This document shows, piece after piece, positions 30,429-40,164 of a stretch of 52,049 nucleotides of DNA. Source of the DNA: Brevibacillus borstelensis (GTDB taxonomy: Bacteria > Bacillota > Bacilli > Brevibacillales > Brevibacillaceae); assembly GCF_003710865.1 (NCBI RefSeq), contig NZ_RHHO01000041.1:1-52049 (forward strand). The letters are read 5' to 3'. Within the stretch, counting starts at the first letter, position 1. Each line of letters starts with the position of its first letter. The notes under the pieces were generated by a model. The model made no database searches and was not told the origin of the DNA. It saw nothing but the letters and a program-made list of their open reading frames with translations. Both the position numbers and the translations under genes were made by a program.

Positions 30429-31289
30429 TTAGGCGTGTACCGCGATTTTTTGCTCTTCCTTTTCTGCATTGGCACCTGATGAACCCGCAGTTGCACCAGC
30501 ACCCAGACGGCTTTTGCTGAAAGGAATGCACATCGGCGTGTCGTAGATCGGATCCCGGGTGATCTGGCACTCCATCTGGAAGACGTGCCGGACGAGCTCC
30601 TCGTTCATGACGTCATGAGGATTTCCCTCGGCAAATACGCTCTGGTTGTGCACGGCCACGATGTGATGAGCGTAGCGGCAGGCGAGGTTCAAATCGTGCA
30701 GCACCATGACAATCGTCCGCTGCTCGGTCTGGTTGAGATCGTAGAGCAAATCAAGAATTTCAATCTGATGGGACATGTCCAGATAGGTGGTTGGTTCGTC
30801 CAGCAGGATCGTTTCTGTTCCCTGCGCCAGTGTCATGGCGATCCATGCGCGCTGGCGCTGGCCGCCGGAGAGCGAATCAACGGCACGGTCGGCCAAAGCG
30901 GTAAGCTGCGTCGCCTCCAATGCTTTGACGACCATCTTCTCGTCCTCTTCGGACCATTGCTGCAGCCAGCTTTGATGGGGATAGCGGCCTTGTTTGACCA
31001 GCTGCAGGACCGTCAGTCCCTCAGGAGCGACCGGGCCTTGGGGCAGGATGGCGAGCCGTTTGGCCACTTCCTTGGTAGGCCGTTTGGCGATCGCTTCGCC
31101 GTCCAGCAGGATCGCGCCTTCCTTTGGCTTCAGCAGCCGAGCGAGCGAACGCAGAAGCGTGGACTTCCCGCAGCCGTTGCTGCCGATAAAGACAGTAATC
31201 TTTCCCCGCGGAATGGTCAAATCAAGCGACTCGATAATATTCCGTTCCCCATACGACAAAGTGAGTTGACGGGTCTCCAGAGCATGCAC
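30429..31289 (-). CDS. iron-siderophore ABC transporter ATPase (FecE/YusV-like)
   Basis: A 286-residue ABC ATPase: Walker [10 protein letters not shown] (36-44), signature LSGGQRQR, Walker [12 protein letters not shown] and the H-loop MVLHDLN. It powers FecCD permeases. An Ala/Gly/Ser-rich tail of ~30 residues extends past the usual end. The start is GTG 31289, 10 nt after AAGGAG. It ends the operon with permeases at 31310 and 32344. It is the only uptake ATPase for the two siderophore loci in the window; in B. subtilis one ATPase (YusV) serves several siderophore permeases, so sharing is likely here. Confidence 0.94.
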   Translation of the reverse strand: MHALETRQLTLSYGERNIIESLDLTIPRGKITVFIGSNGCGKSTLLRSLARLLKPKEGAILLDGEAIAKRPTKEVAKRLAILPQGPVAPEGLTVLQLVKQGRYPHQSWLQQWSEEDEKMVVKALEATQLTALADRAVDSLSGGQRQRAWIAMTLAQGTETILLDEPTTYLDMSHQIEILDLLYDLNQTEQRTIVMVLHDLNLACRYAHHIVAVHNQSVFAEGNPHDVMNEELVRHVFQMECQITRDPIYDTPMCIPFSKSRLGAGATAGSSGANAEKEEQKIAVHA

Positions 31290-31309
31290 GCTGATCCGTC
31301 TCCTTTCAT

Positions 31310-32347
31310 TTAGCGATTTCGGTTTCTGTACAGCAGGTAAATGAAAAACGGTGCACCGACGGCGGAAGTGAACACGCCGACCGGAACGTCGATAGGTGTA
31401 AACGCCATGCGGGCGATTAAATCAGCAATCAAGACGATCAGTGCCCCGATAAAGGCGGAAAGGGGCAGTGCGCTGCCAAATGACGGCCCGATCAGCTGCT
31501 TGGCAATATGCGGAGCCAGGAGAGCGACGAAGCCGATCTCACCGCCTACGGAGACCGCTGTACCGGTCAAAGCTGCGCAGATCAGAAGCAGGAAAAAGCG
31601 GTCCCGCTGCACCGTGCTTCCGACGCTCATGGAAATATCGTCGCCCAGCTGTTGGATGTTGACCCGTCTGGCCATCAGCGCCGCGAGAAGCAGCAGCCCG
31701 ATTGTCCAGGGGAGAATCATCCGCGCGTCTGCCCAGGACACCCCGTAAATACTGCCGGTCAGCCAAAGAATGGCTTTGTTTTGCAACAGGAACGGGCTGA
31801 ACATGATCAGCATGGTGACGACGGCACTTGCGGCGATTTTGATCCCCACGCCAATCAGGACGAGGCGGAGCGGTGTCACCCCCTTTTTCCAGGCGAGAGC
31901 GTACAGCAGGAACATGATCAGTGTTGCCCCGAGAAACGCTACCGGCGGAAGCCACTTGATGCTCACCGTCTCAAAAAAGAGCAGGAATGCAACTGCGGCC
32001 ACAGAAGCGCCGCCGGAAACACCGAGAATATCAGGGGCGGCCAGGGGATTGCGAACGACCCCCTGCATAATCGCACCGGCTCCGGCAAGGGAAGCGCCGA
32101 CCAGCATGCCGACGACAACCCTCGGCATGCGAAACTGCTGAACGAGCAGGGTGTTTTGCTCGTCGCCCATGCCGATCAGCACCTTGAGGACGTCCAGCGG
32201 AGAGACCTTCATCTCTCCCATCCCCAGGCTGATCACCGCGACAGCCAACGTGGCGATGGCGGCGGCCACGGTCACCCATATCGATTTTCTGTGCAAATGA
32301 AAAGAAGACAAGCGCTTGCCGGGGCGCAGAGTCAGGTAGCCTTTCAT
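31310..32347 (-). CDS. FecCD-family iron-siderophore permease
   Basis: A 345-residue permease with about ten membrane segments and signatures [37 protein letters not shown] and [19 protein letters not shown]. It starts inside the last codons of the upstream permease (4-bp overlap, ATGA) and ends 20 nt before the ATPase. It pairs with the product of 32344-33354. Confidence 0.94.
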   Translation of the reverse strand: MKGYLTLRPGKRLSSFHLHRKSIWVTVAAAIATLAVAVISLGMGEMKVSPLDVLKVLIGMGDEQNTLLVQQFRMPRVVVGMLVGASLAGAGAIMQGVVRNPLAAPDILGVSGGASVAAVAFLLFFETVSIKWLPPVAFLGATLIMFLLYALAWKKGVTPLRLVLIGVGIKIAASAVVTMLIMFSPFLLQNKAILWLTGSIYGVSWADARMILPWTIGLLLLAALMARRVNIQQLGDDISMSVGSTVQRDRFFLLLICAALTGTAVSVGGEIGFVALLAPHIAKQLIGPSFGSALPLSAFIGALIVLIADLIARMAFTPIDVPVGVFTSAVGAPFFIYLLYRNRNR

Positions 32348-33354
32348 CCTTTGTCCAGCCCCTTTCGTGCCACGTAGATGAAGAACGGAATGCCGATCAG
32401 GGCGGTCATCACGCCGATAGGCACTTCTGCGGGCTTGGCGACGAAACGCGCGCCGATATCGGCAGCAAGCAAGAGAGCCGCTCCCAACAGGCCGCTGTAC
32501 AGCATCACCCAGCGCGTCTCAATCCCGACGAGAAAGCGGGCAAGATGTGGCGTGACCAATCCGACAAAGCCGATCGGACCGGCTACAGCGACAGAGCTGC
32601 CTGACAGCAGGACGATCGTAGCGCCTGCGGCCAGCTTCACCATCATCGTGCGTTGACCGAGGCCTTTTGCGACGTCGTCCCCCATCAGCAAGGTCTGGAT
32701 GGGACGGGCCAGCAGGAAGGCGATGATCCAGGCGACAATCATATAAGGAAAGACTGCGGTCAAAAATTCCAGCTTTCGTCCGCCCACTGACCCGGAGAGC
32801 CAGAACAGCACCTCATCCACAGATTTTTCATTTAATACCATCATGCCGTGACGTGCGGAAGCAGCCAATGCGGTAATGGCGGCTCCGGCCAAGGTAAGCT
32901 TGACAGGCGTCATTCCGTCACGCCCGAGAGAACCGAGCAGGTAGACTACGACGCCGCTGACCGCAGACCCGAGAAAGGCGATCCATGTAAACTGCGTCAA
33001 AGAGCTGATGCCAAAGAAGGTGATGGCCACGACCACAAAGAAAGCGGCCCCTGCGTTTAGCCCGAACAGTTCGACATCGGCGATCGGATTGCGGGTCAGC
33101 GCTTGCAGCAGCGTACCTGCGATCCCCAGGCACATCCCTACGGCCAAGGCGTTGAGGACGCGGGGGACGCGCACCTCCTTGATGACGATATGTTCATTGG
33201 TACCGTTAAACTGCGTAAAGGCATCGATCGCTGTGTGCCAGCTTGTTTCCACGATGCCAAAAACAAGACTGGCGTAACTCAAGTACGCCAGAAGCAAGAG
33301 GAAGAATCCCACTCCCAAAATCTTTAAATAAGTATTGGATAGCAAAGCTTTCAT
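32344..33354 (-). CDS. FecCD-family iron-siderophore permease
   Basis: A 336-residue permease, first gene of the minus-strand operon. Signatures: RVPRVLNALAVGMCLGIAGTLLQALTRNPIADVELFG and GPIGFVGLVTPHLARFLVG. The start ATG 33354 has only a weak AAGGAT upstream. It shares a divergent, Fur-type control region with the binding-protein gene at 33572. Confidence 0.93.
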   Translation of the reverse strand: MKALLSNTYLKILGVGFFLLLLAYLSYASLVFGIVETSWHTAIDAFTQFNGTNEHIVIKEVRVPRVLNALAVGMCLGIAGTLLQALTRNPIADVELFGLNAGAAFFVVVAITFFGISSLTQFTWIAFLGSAVSGVVVYLLGSLGRDGMTPVKLTLAGAAITALAASARHGMMVLNEKSVDEVLFWLSGSVGGRKLEFLTAVFPYMIVAWIIAFLLARPIQTLLMGDDVAKGLGQRTMMVKLAAGATIVLLSGSSVAVAGPIGFVGLVTPHLARFLVGIETRWVMLYSGLLGAALLLAADIGARFVAKPAEVPIGVMTALIGIPFFIYVARKGLDKG

Positions 33355-33416
33355 AACAGGTTTTCATCCTTAGGTTGAGTTGTCTCGATCAATTGCGAAC
33401 AGCGTATCCAATGATA

Positions 33417-33541
33417 AGTTTAGATGTAGGGATTTTTCTTGTCAATGATTTTGAGAGTCATTATCAATTTGTTGTTGACTTCCTCCCAGGCTTGGTTGTA
33501 GGATATTCAGTGTCAGTGATACACATTCTCATTCTCATTGA
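33417..33541. promoter_or_regulatory. divergent promoters with Fur-like boxes
   Basis: Minus: TTGACA (33445-33440), 17 bp, TAAACT (33422-33417). Plus: TTGACT (33475-33480), 18 bp, TAGGAT (33499-33504). TGAGAGTCATTATCA (33452-33466, two mismatches from the 7-1-7 Fur box) lies between the two -35 elements. A CATTCTCATTCTCATTGA stretch (33524-33541) just after the plus start resembles overlapping Fur hexamers. The same layout occurs at 16915-17026. Confidence 0.8.
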
Positions 33542-33571
33542 TTCGAATACAACCCGAAGGGAGTCATCATC

Positions 33572-34585
33572 ATGTTTCAACGTACATACAAGGGGACCAA
33601 AGGAAAGATGTTCTTTTCCGTTCTCATGGCTCTTCTGCTGATCGTCACCGGTTGCGGTGGCCAACAGGCGGAGCAAAAACCGGCAGACCAAACGCAGCCG
33701 GCTGGACAAACTACCGGCAATGCAAGCGGCGGCTCCGACAAGGAATATGTAGTGAAGCACGCTATGGGTGAAACGCCAATTAAAGGTACACCGCAACGCG
33801 TCGTCGTTTTGACTGCTCAAGGCGTCGAGACACTGGTGAAGCTTGGTGTGAAGCCGGTGGGCGCAGTTGGCTCCTTTACCGATCCGACTCAGTTTTATGA
33901 GCCGGTGAAGCCGCACCTGGAAGGCACTAAGGTTGTCGGTTCCGAATCCCAGCCAAACCTGGAAGCGATCATGGCGCTCAAACCTGATCTGATTCTCGGT
34001 ATGAAATTCCGTCACGAAAAAATTTACGAGCAATTGAAAGCAATCGCTCCGACTGTATTCGTGGAAGAGCCGCGCGGCGACTGGAAAGAGAACTTCATGC
34101 TGTACGCGGAAGCATTGAACAAGAAAGCCGAGGGCGAGCAAGTCATTGCCGATTGGAACAAGCGTGTTGAAGACTTCAAGGTAAAAGCCGGGGACAAGCT
34201 GAATACAAAAGTATCGATCGTTCGCTTCATGCCTGGACGGGTACGCATTTACTACAAAGACACGTTCCTGGGAACCATTTTGAAAGACCTGGGCGTAGCC
34301 CGTCCTGCAAGCCAGGATCAAGACAAGTTTGCTGATGAGGTAACGAAAGAGCGCATTCCGGAAATGGACGGCGACATCATGTTCTACTTCTCCTACGAAA
34401 CCGGTGATGGCCAGGCGAGCAAGCTGGAACAAGAGTGGACAAATGATTCGCTTTGGAAAAACCTGAATGTCGTGAAAAACAACAAAGCTTTCAAAGTGGA
34501 TGACGTTGTCTGGAATACCTCCGGCGGTGTAATCTGCGCGAACATGGTTCTGGATGAGCTGGAGAAATACATTATCGGTCAGTAA
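33572..34585 (+). CDS. iron-siderophore ABC transporter substrate-binding lipoprotein (YfiY-like paralogue)
   Basis: A 337-residue binding protein. The lipobox is IVTGC (Cys28). It shares block after block with the protein at 15893: VKHAMGE, IKGTPQRVVVLT, KPDLILG, RHEKIYEQL, NFMLYAEALNKKA, DTFLGTILKDLGVARPASQDQD and SLWKNLNVVKNNKAF. The two are clear paralogues and probably bind related siderophores. AAGGGA precedes the ATG. Divergent from its permease-ATPase operon. Confidence 0.94.
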   Translation: MFQRTYKGTKGKMFFSVLMALLLIVTGCGGQQAEQKPADQTQPAGQTTGNASGGSDKEYVVKHAMGETPIKGTPQRVVVLTAQGVETLVKLGVKPVGAVGSFTDPTQFYEPVKPHLEGTKVVGSESQPNLEAIMALKPDLILGMKFRHEKIYEQLKAIAPTVFVEEPRGDWKENFMLYAEALNKKAEGEQVIADWNKRVEDFKVKAGDKLNTKVSIVRFMPGRVRIYYKDTFLGTILKDLGVARPASQDQDKFADEVTKERIPEMDGDIMFYFSYETGDGQASKLEQEWTNDSLWKNLNVVKNNKAFKVDDVVWNTSGGVICANMVLDELEKYIIGQ

Positions 34586-34602
34586 ACGTTTTATGAACAA
34601 AG

Positions 34603-34636
34603 AGATGGCACGGTGCATGCTGTGCCGTCTTTTTTG
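34603..34636 (+). terminator. terminator of the binding-protein gene
   Basis: agatggcac (34603-34611) pairs with gtgccgtct (34622-34630, one G-T) and runs into TTTTT. Confidence 0.88.
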
Positions 34637-34812
34637 TTATCAAAGAGGAAGACAGCAGCTATACGGATATGTTTTCTGGCAGCTTATTTCTCGTTCACAC
34701 CGGCGGACATGGGGAACGGAAGGATGAGTTTACAGAATATGCTAAAATATACGTTGAAAGCACGATTTACACCGTGATCGGAAGAAAACCCAAATTGGGC
34801 GAGGGAGTAAAG

Positions 34813-35043
34813 ATGTCGCAGACGCGTTCCATATTCATCATCTGTATGGCTGGCATCATGATGATATTTGCATTCCTGGGATTATGGGAGTCGTATCAGC
34901 CTCATGTCGGTCCTGTCGGAAATGGTCCGAGCCATCAACGGATTTGGTCCTGGTTTATTTTGCAGTTCCTCATCGCCGGATGTTTTCTTGCTACGGGCAT
35001 ACTCGGTTTGCGTGCGAGCAGAAAAGAGAGGGAGAAAGAGTAA
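34813..35043 (+). CDS. small two-span membrane protein
   Basis: A 76-residue protein with membrane segments at about 6-25 and 47-66 and a charged C-terminal tail (RASRKEREKE). I start at ATG 34813 (GAGGGAG upstream) rather than at 34669, because the upstream part has no membrane logic and no ribosome binding site. Family not recognised. Confidence 0.7.
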   Translation: MSQTRSIFIICMAGIMMIFAFLGLWESYQPHVGPVGNGPSHQRIWSWFILQFLIAGCFLATGILGLRASRKEREKE

Positions 35044-35167
35044 GGAAACAGAGTTAGAGCAGATTGAGCTAAAGCAAACGATACCTTTGGGGAAGACGGT
35101 TTGCTAGAAAAACACAGTGCTAGGCTGTCTTGCTGTTTTACAGAACACTCTGAAACATCTTGCAAAG

Positions 35168-35204
35168 AAGCCGCTCCCCGTAAACCCGGGAAGCGGCTTT
35201 TTTG
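35168..35204. terminator. bidirectional terminator
   Basis: aagccgct (35168-35175) pairs with agcggctt (35191-35198), extended by ccc/ggg, followed by TTTTTT. It separates the small membrane protein gene from the convergent anti-sigma gene. Confidence 0.9.
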
Positions 35205-35218
35205 CAAAGAGTCTCTCG

Positions 35219-36580
35219 TTATTGCGCCATCATGTTGACAGCACCTTTCGGATAAACGATATTCACATGATCGACAAGCAATGTTTTTGCGTTTTGACCG
35301 TTCGCCGTTCCGGAGAACACGAATTTCAATTCGTACTTGCTATTTACCTTGTAAGTGTAAATCGTTTGGCCAGACACATCGGCGGAAACGTCAGGCTTGC
35401 CGAGGGCAGATGTTACATCGGAGAGCGACAGCTCCTGCAAGCGGGTGTCATAGCTGCGAATATCGACAAGCTGCATTCCCTTGTTAAAGCCGAATACGAC
35501 ACCTTGCGTCCGGTAGCTGGCATACGTAACACCGTTAACCCCGCCCAGCCTGTCGGCCTTGCCCCAGTCCTTTTCCACGGTGTCCAAGACGCTGGTTTCT
35601 ACAGGGTATTCCACGCCGTACAGTCGGCCTTCTTTGGCGAGATCGCGGATGCTTTGCACCAGCTCTGGCGTGGTAACGGCCTGCATCAGATTGACGGTTC
35701 CGCGAGGGTAAAACACATCGGTGCGGACTGCACGAAGTTCGTTTTTGCCGTTATCTTCTCCTTGGTAGACAATCTTTAGCTGGTATTTGTCTGTGACGTT
35801 GTAGATATGAATCGTCTGGCCAGCGAACAGGATGGCGCGGTCCGGCTCCCCGAGCACACGAGTCACGTCTGCCATGGACAGGTAGTGAGGCTGGGAGCCC
35901 TTGCTGCCTATATTGCCGATCTCCCAGTTGCCGTATACCCGGCGGATATCGACGATTTGCATGCCCTTGTTGTACCCAAGGATGACCCCTTTGTTCTTGT
36001 AGGTCGCGTACGTAATGCCATTGGCGTAATCAGTACGGTCTGGCTTGCCCCAAGACTGCTCGACCTCGTCAAACATGGATGTTTCCAACGTTAGTTTTTG
36101 GTCGTATGATTGTCCGCGGACGGCTTTCTCCTTCATGGAAAGAATCACGTCTTTAATGGTGCGGTTCAGGTCTGCTTCCTTGTCGCTGGATGCGATCGGA
36201 GCACCTTCGCCTGAGCCAATCTCTCCTCCCGTGCCGTTCGGTCCTCCTGTTCCCTGGGACACGCCCTCCTGATGGGAACTTCCGGCGGGCTGCTGATTGG
36301 GGGGCTGGACAGTCGGATCAAGTGTCGCTGATTGATTCCACGTTATCAATTGACTCCCGAGCCACACTGTGGCAGCCAGCAAAGAAAAGGCGGCTGCTGT
36401 TCTGCCCAGCGTCGCCAGGCGGTACGAGCTTTTTTGTCCGTGGCGTGAGCTTCTTTTTCCGATAGGGGTATCTGTTTCGCGAATGGCGGTCATAATCTTC
36501 TCCTTTTGTTGCTCAGTGAGTGTGATGTCGGGCAGATTTCGCAAATCGTCCAACCAATGTTCATCGTGCTTTGACGGCAT
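35219..36580 (-). CDS. membrane anti-sigma factor with two DUF4309 domains
   Basis: A 453-residue protein. A short cytoplasmic N-terminus (LDDLRNLPDITLTEQQKEKIM) precedes one membrane helix (about 55-80), a Gly/Pro/Ser-rich linker (about 85-130) and two copies of a DUF4309-type domain (about 135-295 and 300-453). Each copy has the ...VEQSWGKPDRTDY...TYKNKGVILGYNKGMQIVDIR...LG(E/K)PD pattern. It overlaps the sigma gene by 20 bp. The single-span topology suggests that the external repeats sense an envelope signal and the inner part holds the sigma factor. GGAGG lies 8 nt before the ATG. Confidence 0.85.
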   Translation of the reverse strand: MPSKHDEHWLDDLRNLPDITLTEQQKEKIMTAIRETDTPIGKRSSRHGQKSSYRLATLGRTAAAFSLLAATVWLGSQLITWNQSATLDPTVQPPNQQPAGSSHQEGVSQGTGGPNGTGGEIGSGEGAPIASSDKEADLNRTIKDVILSMKEKAVRGQSYDQKLTLETSMFDEVEQSWGKPDRTDYANGITYATYKNKGVILGYNKGMQIVDIRRVYGNWEIGNIGSKGSQPHYLSMADVTRVLGEPDRAILFAGQTIHIYNVTDKYQLKIVYQGEDNGKNELRAVRTDVFYPRGTVNLMQAVTTPELVQSIRDLAKEGRLYGVEYPVETSVLDTVEKDWGKADRLGGVNGVTYASYRTQGVVFGFNKGMQLVDIRSYDTRLQELSLSDVTSALGKPDVSADVSGQTIYTYKVNSKYELKFVFSGTANGQNAKTLLVDHVNIVYPKGAVNMMAQ

Positions 36581-37094
36581 CTCCGAATCCTCCCTTTTCC
36601 CTGAATTGCCATATGCCTTTCATCGCCTTTAAGGCCCGGTGGTAGGTGACATTTACTTTGCTTTCGCTCCATTGCAAAATGTCGGCCGTTTCCCTGGCAG
36701 ACAGCTCTTTGATGCCGCGGAGGATCAACACCTCGCGGAAAGCGGGCTTCAACTGCTGGAGGGACCGATAGAGCTCGTGCTGTTCCTCGTGAAGGTCCAG
36801 CCATTCCTCCGGTGTTTTTCGCTCGTCGCGGACGTCTTGCAGCCAACTGTCGAGCAGCCATTTGCGCAAACGCTGTTTTCGCCGGTGGTCGATGGCGGTG
36901 TTGCGGGCGATCGACAGCAGCCAGGTTTTGGGTTGGGCTCTGCCTTCAAACAGGTCCAGTGCTTGCAGGGCCTTGATAAAGACCTCCTGGACCAAATCCT
37001 CCACATCAGCGGTGCCTGTGTAGTACACGAGAAACTTGTATATCTCGTCACCGTAGCGCAGGAACCATTGTTCGATGAGTGCTTTCTTGTCCAC
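36561..37094 (-). CDS. ECF-type RNA polymerase sigma factor
   Basis: A 177-residue sigma factor: region 2 (TADVEDLVQEVFIKALQALDLF, KTWLLSIARNTAIDHRRK) and region 4 with a helix-turn-helix (KELSARETADILQWSESKVNVTYHRALK). The start is GTG 37094, 5 nt after AAGGTGGGG. An ECF-like promoter lies at 37133-37158. It is unrelated in detail to the sigma factor at 10982. Confidence 0.93.
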   Translation of the reverse strand: MDKKALIEQWFLRYGDEIYKFLVYYTGTADVEDLVQEVFIKALQALDLFEGRAQPKTWLLSIARNTAIDHRRKQRLRKWLLDSWLQDVRDERKTPEEWLDLHEEQHELYRSLQQLKPAFREVLILRGIKELSARETADILQWSESKVNVTYHRALKAMKGIWQFREKGGFGDAVKAR

Positions 37095-37132
37095 GTGTTC
37101 CCCACCTTTTACGGTTGTTGTCTGTGTAATTG

Positions 37133-37158
37133 GACGGTGCAGCTTTTTAAATCTTACA
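37133..37158 (-). promoter_or_regulatory. ECF-type autoregulatory promoter candidate
   Basis: On the minus strand TGTAAG (37158-37153), 16 bp and CGTC (37136-37133) resemble SigX/SigM-type promoters (TGTAAC-N16/17-CGWC). Located 39 nt before the sigma gene. Confidence 0.5.
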
Positions 37159-37198
37159 GTTTTTTTTGAAGAAAATTTTGGGGCATCTGCAGATTTTG

Positions 37199-37511
37199 CC
37201 TCTTAGCCTTGCCGCAGCTTCCTCTGATTTGGCATAGATCGGGCTTTGGCGGAGGAGATGAAAAAGGAGAAAATGCTCAGGGGACGGTGGGACACTTTGC
37301 TGGGGTCGGCCTGTCCGGCTCACTTTCAAAAGGGGAACCGCGTCCAAAAGCAGCATGTTCAGGAAGGGTTTCAGGGTTGGACGATAAAAGCGAGTACCCC
37401 TTTTAAAAGGGACCTGAGCGGGTGTCCCAAAGACCTTCGCATTTTCTCCTTTTTCATCGCTACAGCTATTCGTGTTTGTCGGCAAGGCAAAGAAGAAAGG
37501 GCTAGGAAGAG
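37199..37511. repeat. ~310-bp fold-back (palindromic) element
   Basis: No gene lies in 37095-37835. Nested inverted repeats share one centre: a perfect 20-bp arm (37257-37276 with 37439-37458, GATGAAAAAGGAGAAAATGC), GCCTTGCCG (37206-37214) with CGGCAAGGC (37480-37488), gggacac (37289-37295) with gtgtccc (37422-37428), an imperfect cctctt-agcc outer arm (37199-37208 with 37499-37511), and aaaagggga with tacccctttt inside. The whole could form a long imperfect hairpin, like a miniature inverted-repeat element or a structured RNA. Confidence 0.7.
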
Positions 37512-37835
37512 GGGGAGAGGAATATTTAAATCTTGCTTTCTTAGGATTGGTGATTATTTGGGAATGTATCAAGAGACTTTCTTTGGATGATTTATAAGGA
37601 ACGTTTGAATAAAAAAATCTGGATGCTGTGTTCGTTTGTATCGACAATTTCTCTTTGTTCATTATAGGTCGTACTCGGTGAAGGGAGGTGTTTGTGGAAG
37701 GATTGCGACCGTATTCGTCTTGAAGGATGGCAACTGGGAGAAAACGAGAATAGAGGCAAAAGGATAAGCAGTACCGCTTTTCGTACATGAGTAAAATAGA
37801 AAGAGCAAATGGGCTCGTAGCAGGGGCCCCGATAT

Positions 37836-39893
37836 TCAGCCTTGTAAAGGCAAAAGACTCGTAATCTCCCCGTGGTACGTTAAAGTAAGCTTATGCATAG
37901 CCCTTGTACACGCGATATAGAGCAAGCTTCTGTCAAAATCCGTCTGGTATCTTTCAGCGTTTGCTGAAGGAATAATCACCTCATCGAACTCGAGGCCTTT
38001 AGACATGTGAATCGTCGTAATGGTGATCCCGTCGATGAACTTTTCACTGTTGAAATCCAGTACATGCACGTCATGCTTTTCATGCAAGGCATCATATAGC
38101 TCTTTTGCTTGGCGATTTGTTTTGCAGATAATCCCGAGTGATGAATAGCTGCTGTTTCTAAAATCCGTCAAAAGTTTTTCTATCGACGCCAATTCGCTTT
38201 GCGAGCTATCGCACGGTATGATCCGAGGCTCCTCCCCATGCCGCTCAATCGGAGCTATGTTGGATTGCTGGATACGCTGCGCAAATGAAATGATTTCGTA
38301 GGTGGAACGGTAGCTTTTGTTCAGCTCCATAAATTCGACGTTTTCAAAAAGCTTCTTGAGGGATTGGAGAGAGTTGGAATTGTACGGGTTAACGATTTGT
38401 CCAAAATCGCCCAAAATAGTTTTTTTGCATTTGTAAAGCTTCTTGATAACGGCGTATTGCACAGGCGTATAATCCTGCATTTCATCGATGACCACATGCT
38501 GAATGCCATCCAGCCCTTCGATGCCTTCAAAAAATATTTTTACGTAAATGTAAGGAAATACATCGGCATGCTCTAATGTGTTTTTGCTTTTGAAAACAAA
38601 CATTTCGGGTCGGTCAATAAACGTGAAGAAATGGGTGTAGAGCGCTAACGTGCTGGTAAACTTGAACATGGAAAGGAGCTTCTTCATAACCGCTTTTTTT
38701 GTCGGGACCGGAATCTTGCGCTCCATCACGCTTTCTTTTTTGATCAGCAGAATGATATCTTCTGTTATCTCGGCAAATCTCTGGGAAATGGGCTGGTTTT
38801 TATAGGCTTGATATCGCTTTTGGATAAAGTCTTTCGAGACGGTCACGCTGCCAAACGTACAATCCTGAGGTTCAAAGTATTGCTCGCTCGCAAACTCAAG
38901 GTACTCATCTAATTGCGTCAAAAACTCCAGAGACGACTTAAACCTTGTGCGCTCAGCCAACTGTTGGTCATGTCCATCCAGAAGGCGGTCGATTTCCACT
39001 GCATACCTCTCGAACTCCAATACATTGTGTAATTGCTCGGCCGCGATATCCTCAAAGCCGACTTCCACGATTGGTTCTTCGCCCAATTCCGGCAAGACAT
39101 TTGAGATATAGTCGGCAAATACCTTGTTTGGGGAGATAATGACGACATTTTGAGCTGACAAACGTTCTTTGTACTTATACAGAAAGTAGGCAATCCGGTG
39201 CAAGGCGATGGAGGTCTTGCCTGAACCAGCCACCCCCTGAATGACCAACACGTCTGCATTTTCATTCCGAATGATTTTGTTCTGTTCCTTCTGTATCGTC
39301 GCAACGATGTTCTTCATTTTTTGGTCCGAATTACTGCTTAATTCTCTTTGCAGCACCTCGTCAATGATGCTAATCGAACTTTCAAGCGCATATTCCATCT
39401 GGCCGTTTTTAATCTTGAATTGCCTTTTTCGCGTAAGCTCGCCCTCTATTATCCCGGCGGGAGCTTCATAAAATGCATGTCCCAGTTCAAAATCGTAATA
39501 CATGCTTGATATCGGGGCCCGCCAGTCATAAATGAGCATATTGTTATCGTCGTCAGAAAACGAGAACCTCCCAATATACACGGGGTCCGCCTCATTCTCG
39601 TCAACAAGCTTGAAATCAATTCTGGCAAAGTACGGGGAATCGATTAGTTTCGCGATTTTTGTCCTTCTTTCAACCGTATGGGTTCCCGAGCGAATCATTT
39701 GCGAGATCGAAGTTTGGTTCGAAAAGATTTCCATGCCGTCCATGCCGCTTCTGTTCTCGGCCAGGTACTTCATGGATTCCTTAAACTCATCTGCATATGC
39801 TTTGACCCGCTCATCCAATTCATTTAACGCATCCTGCAGCCTCCCGATTATTCGATCAAGATGTTTTGTCTCTTCTGGAAAATTTACCGACAT
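37836..39893 (-). CDS. helD: UvrD-like helicase, HelD family (RNA polymerase recycling)
   Basis: A 685-residue superfamily 1 ATPase. Coiled-coil N-terminus (1-45), Walker A GVAGSGKTS (220-228), Walker B VVIDEMQDYTP, motif IV-VI segments LNKSYRSTYEI, TIHMSKGLEFDEV and LLYIACTRAMHKL. HelD binds RNA polymerase and removes stalled complexes from DNA. It is shorter than B. subtilis HelD (~774), and chromosomes often carry several variants. GGGAGG precedes the ATG. Its A+T-richer codon use than its neighbours hints at separate ancestry (impression only). Confidence 0.85.
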   Translation of the reverse strand: MSVNFPEETKHLDRIIGRLQDALNELDERVKAYADEFKESMKYLAENRSGMDGMEIFSNQTSISQMIRSGTHTVERRTKIAKLIDSPYFARIDFKLVDENEADPVYIGRFSFSDDDNNMLIYDWRAPISSMYYDFELGHAFYEAPAGIIEGELTRKRQFKIKNGQMEYALESSISIIDEVLQRELSSNSDQKMKNIVATIQKEQNKIIRNENADVLVIQGVAGSGKTSIALHRIAYFLYKYKERLSAQNVVIISPNKVFADYISNVLPELGEEPIVEVGFEDIAAEQLHNVLEFERYAVEIDRLLDGHDQQLAERTRFKSSLEFLTQLDEYLEFASEQYFEPQDCTFGSVTVSKDFIQKRYQAYKNQPISQRFAEITEDIILLIKKESVMERKIPVPTKKAVMKKLLSMFKFTSTLALYTHFFTFIDRPEMFVFKSKNTLEHADVFPYIYVKIFFEGIEGLDGIQHVVIDEMQDYTPVQYAVIKKLYKCKKTILGDFGQIVNPYNSNSLQSLKKLFENVEFMELNKSYRSTYEIISFAQRIQQSNIAPIERHGEEPRIIPCDSSQSELASIEKLLTDFRNSSYSSLGIICKTNRQAKELYDALHEKHDVHVLDFNSEKFIDGITITTIHMSKGLEFDEVIIPSANAERYQTDFDRSLLYIACTRAMHKLTLTYHGEITSLLPLQG

Positions 39894-40057
39894 TGCTTTT
39901 ACCTCCCTATTTTTCCCAAAAAGCGAAACGGAGAAATAATCTTCTCATAAGGTTTTTGCCCCGTCAAGGTAAAATCCTCAAAAAATTAATAGGAGGGGAA
40001 AAGTGCTTTGAAAGGTTGATAATGGCAGGAGCTTTGGTGCTCGAATTCTTTTTTCAG

Positions 40058-40090
40058 AAAGGAAAAAGGCTGCACGTAGCGGCAGCCTTT
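40058..40090. terminator. terminator of the fetAB-like operon
   Basis: aaaggctgc (40065-40073) pairs with gcagccttt (40082-40090). On the minus strand it ends in TTTTTCC. The rest of 39894-40164 holds no gene. Confidence 0.85.
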
Positions 40091-40164
40091 GTTTAGAAAA
40101 GAAGCGGCGGTAAAGAAGCGGTAGTAAAGAAGAGCTTCGACTTTTTGTGGGCGGAGCTACAGAC

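Noticed and set aside
37147..37788. 213-codon minus-strand frame in the gap before helD
   Set aside because: Composition is not protein-like, there is no ribosome binding site, and the region is dominated by inverted repeats.
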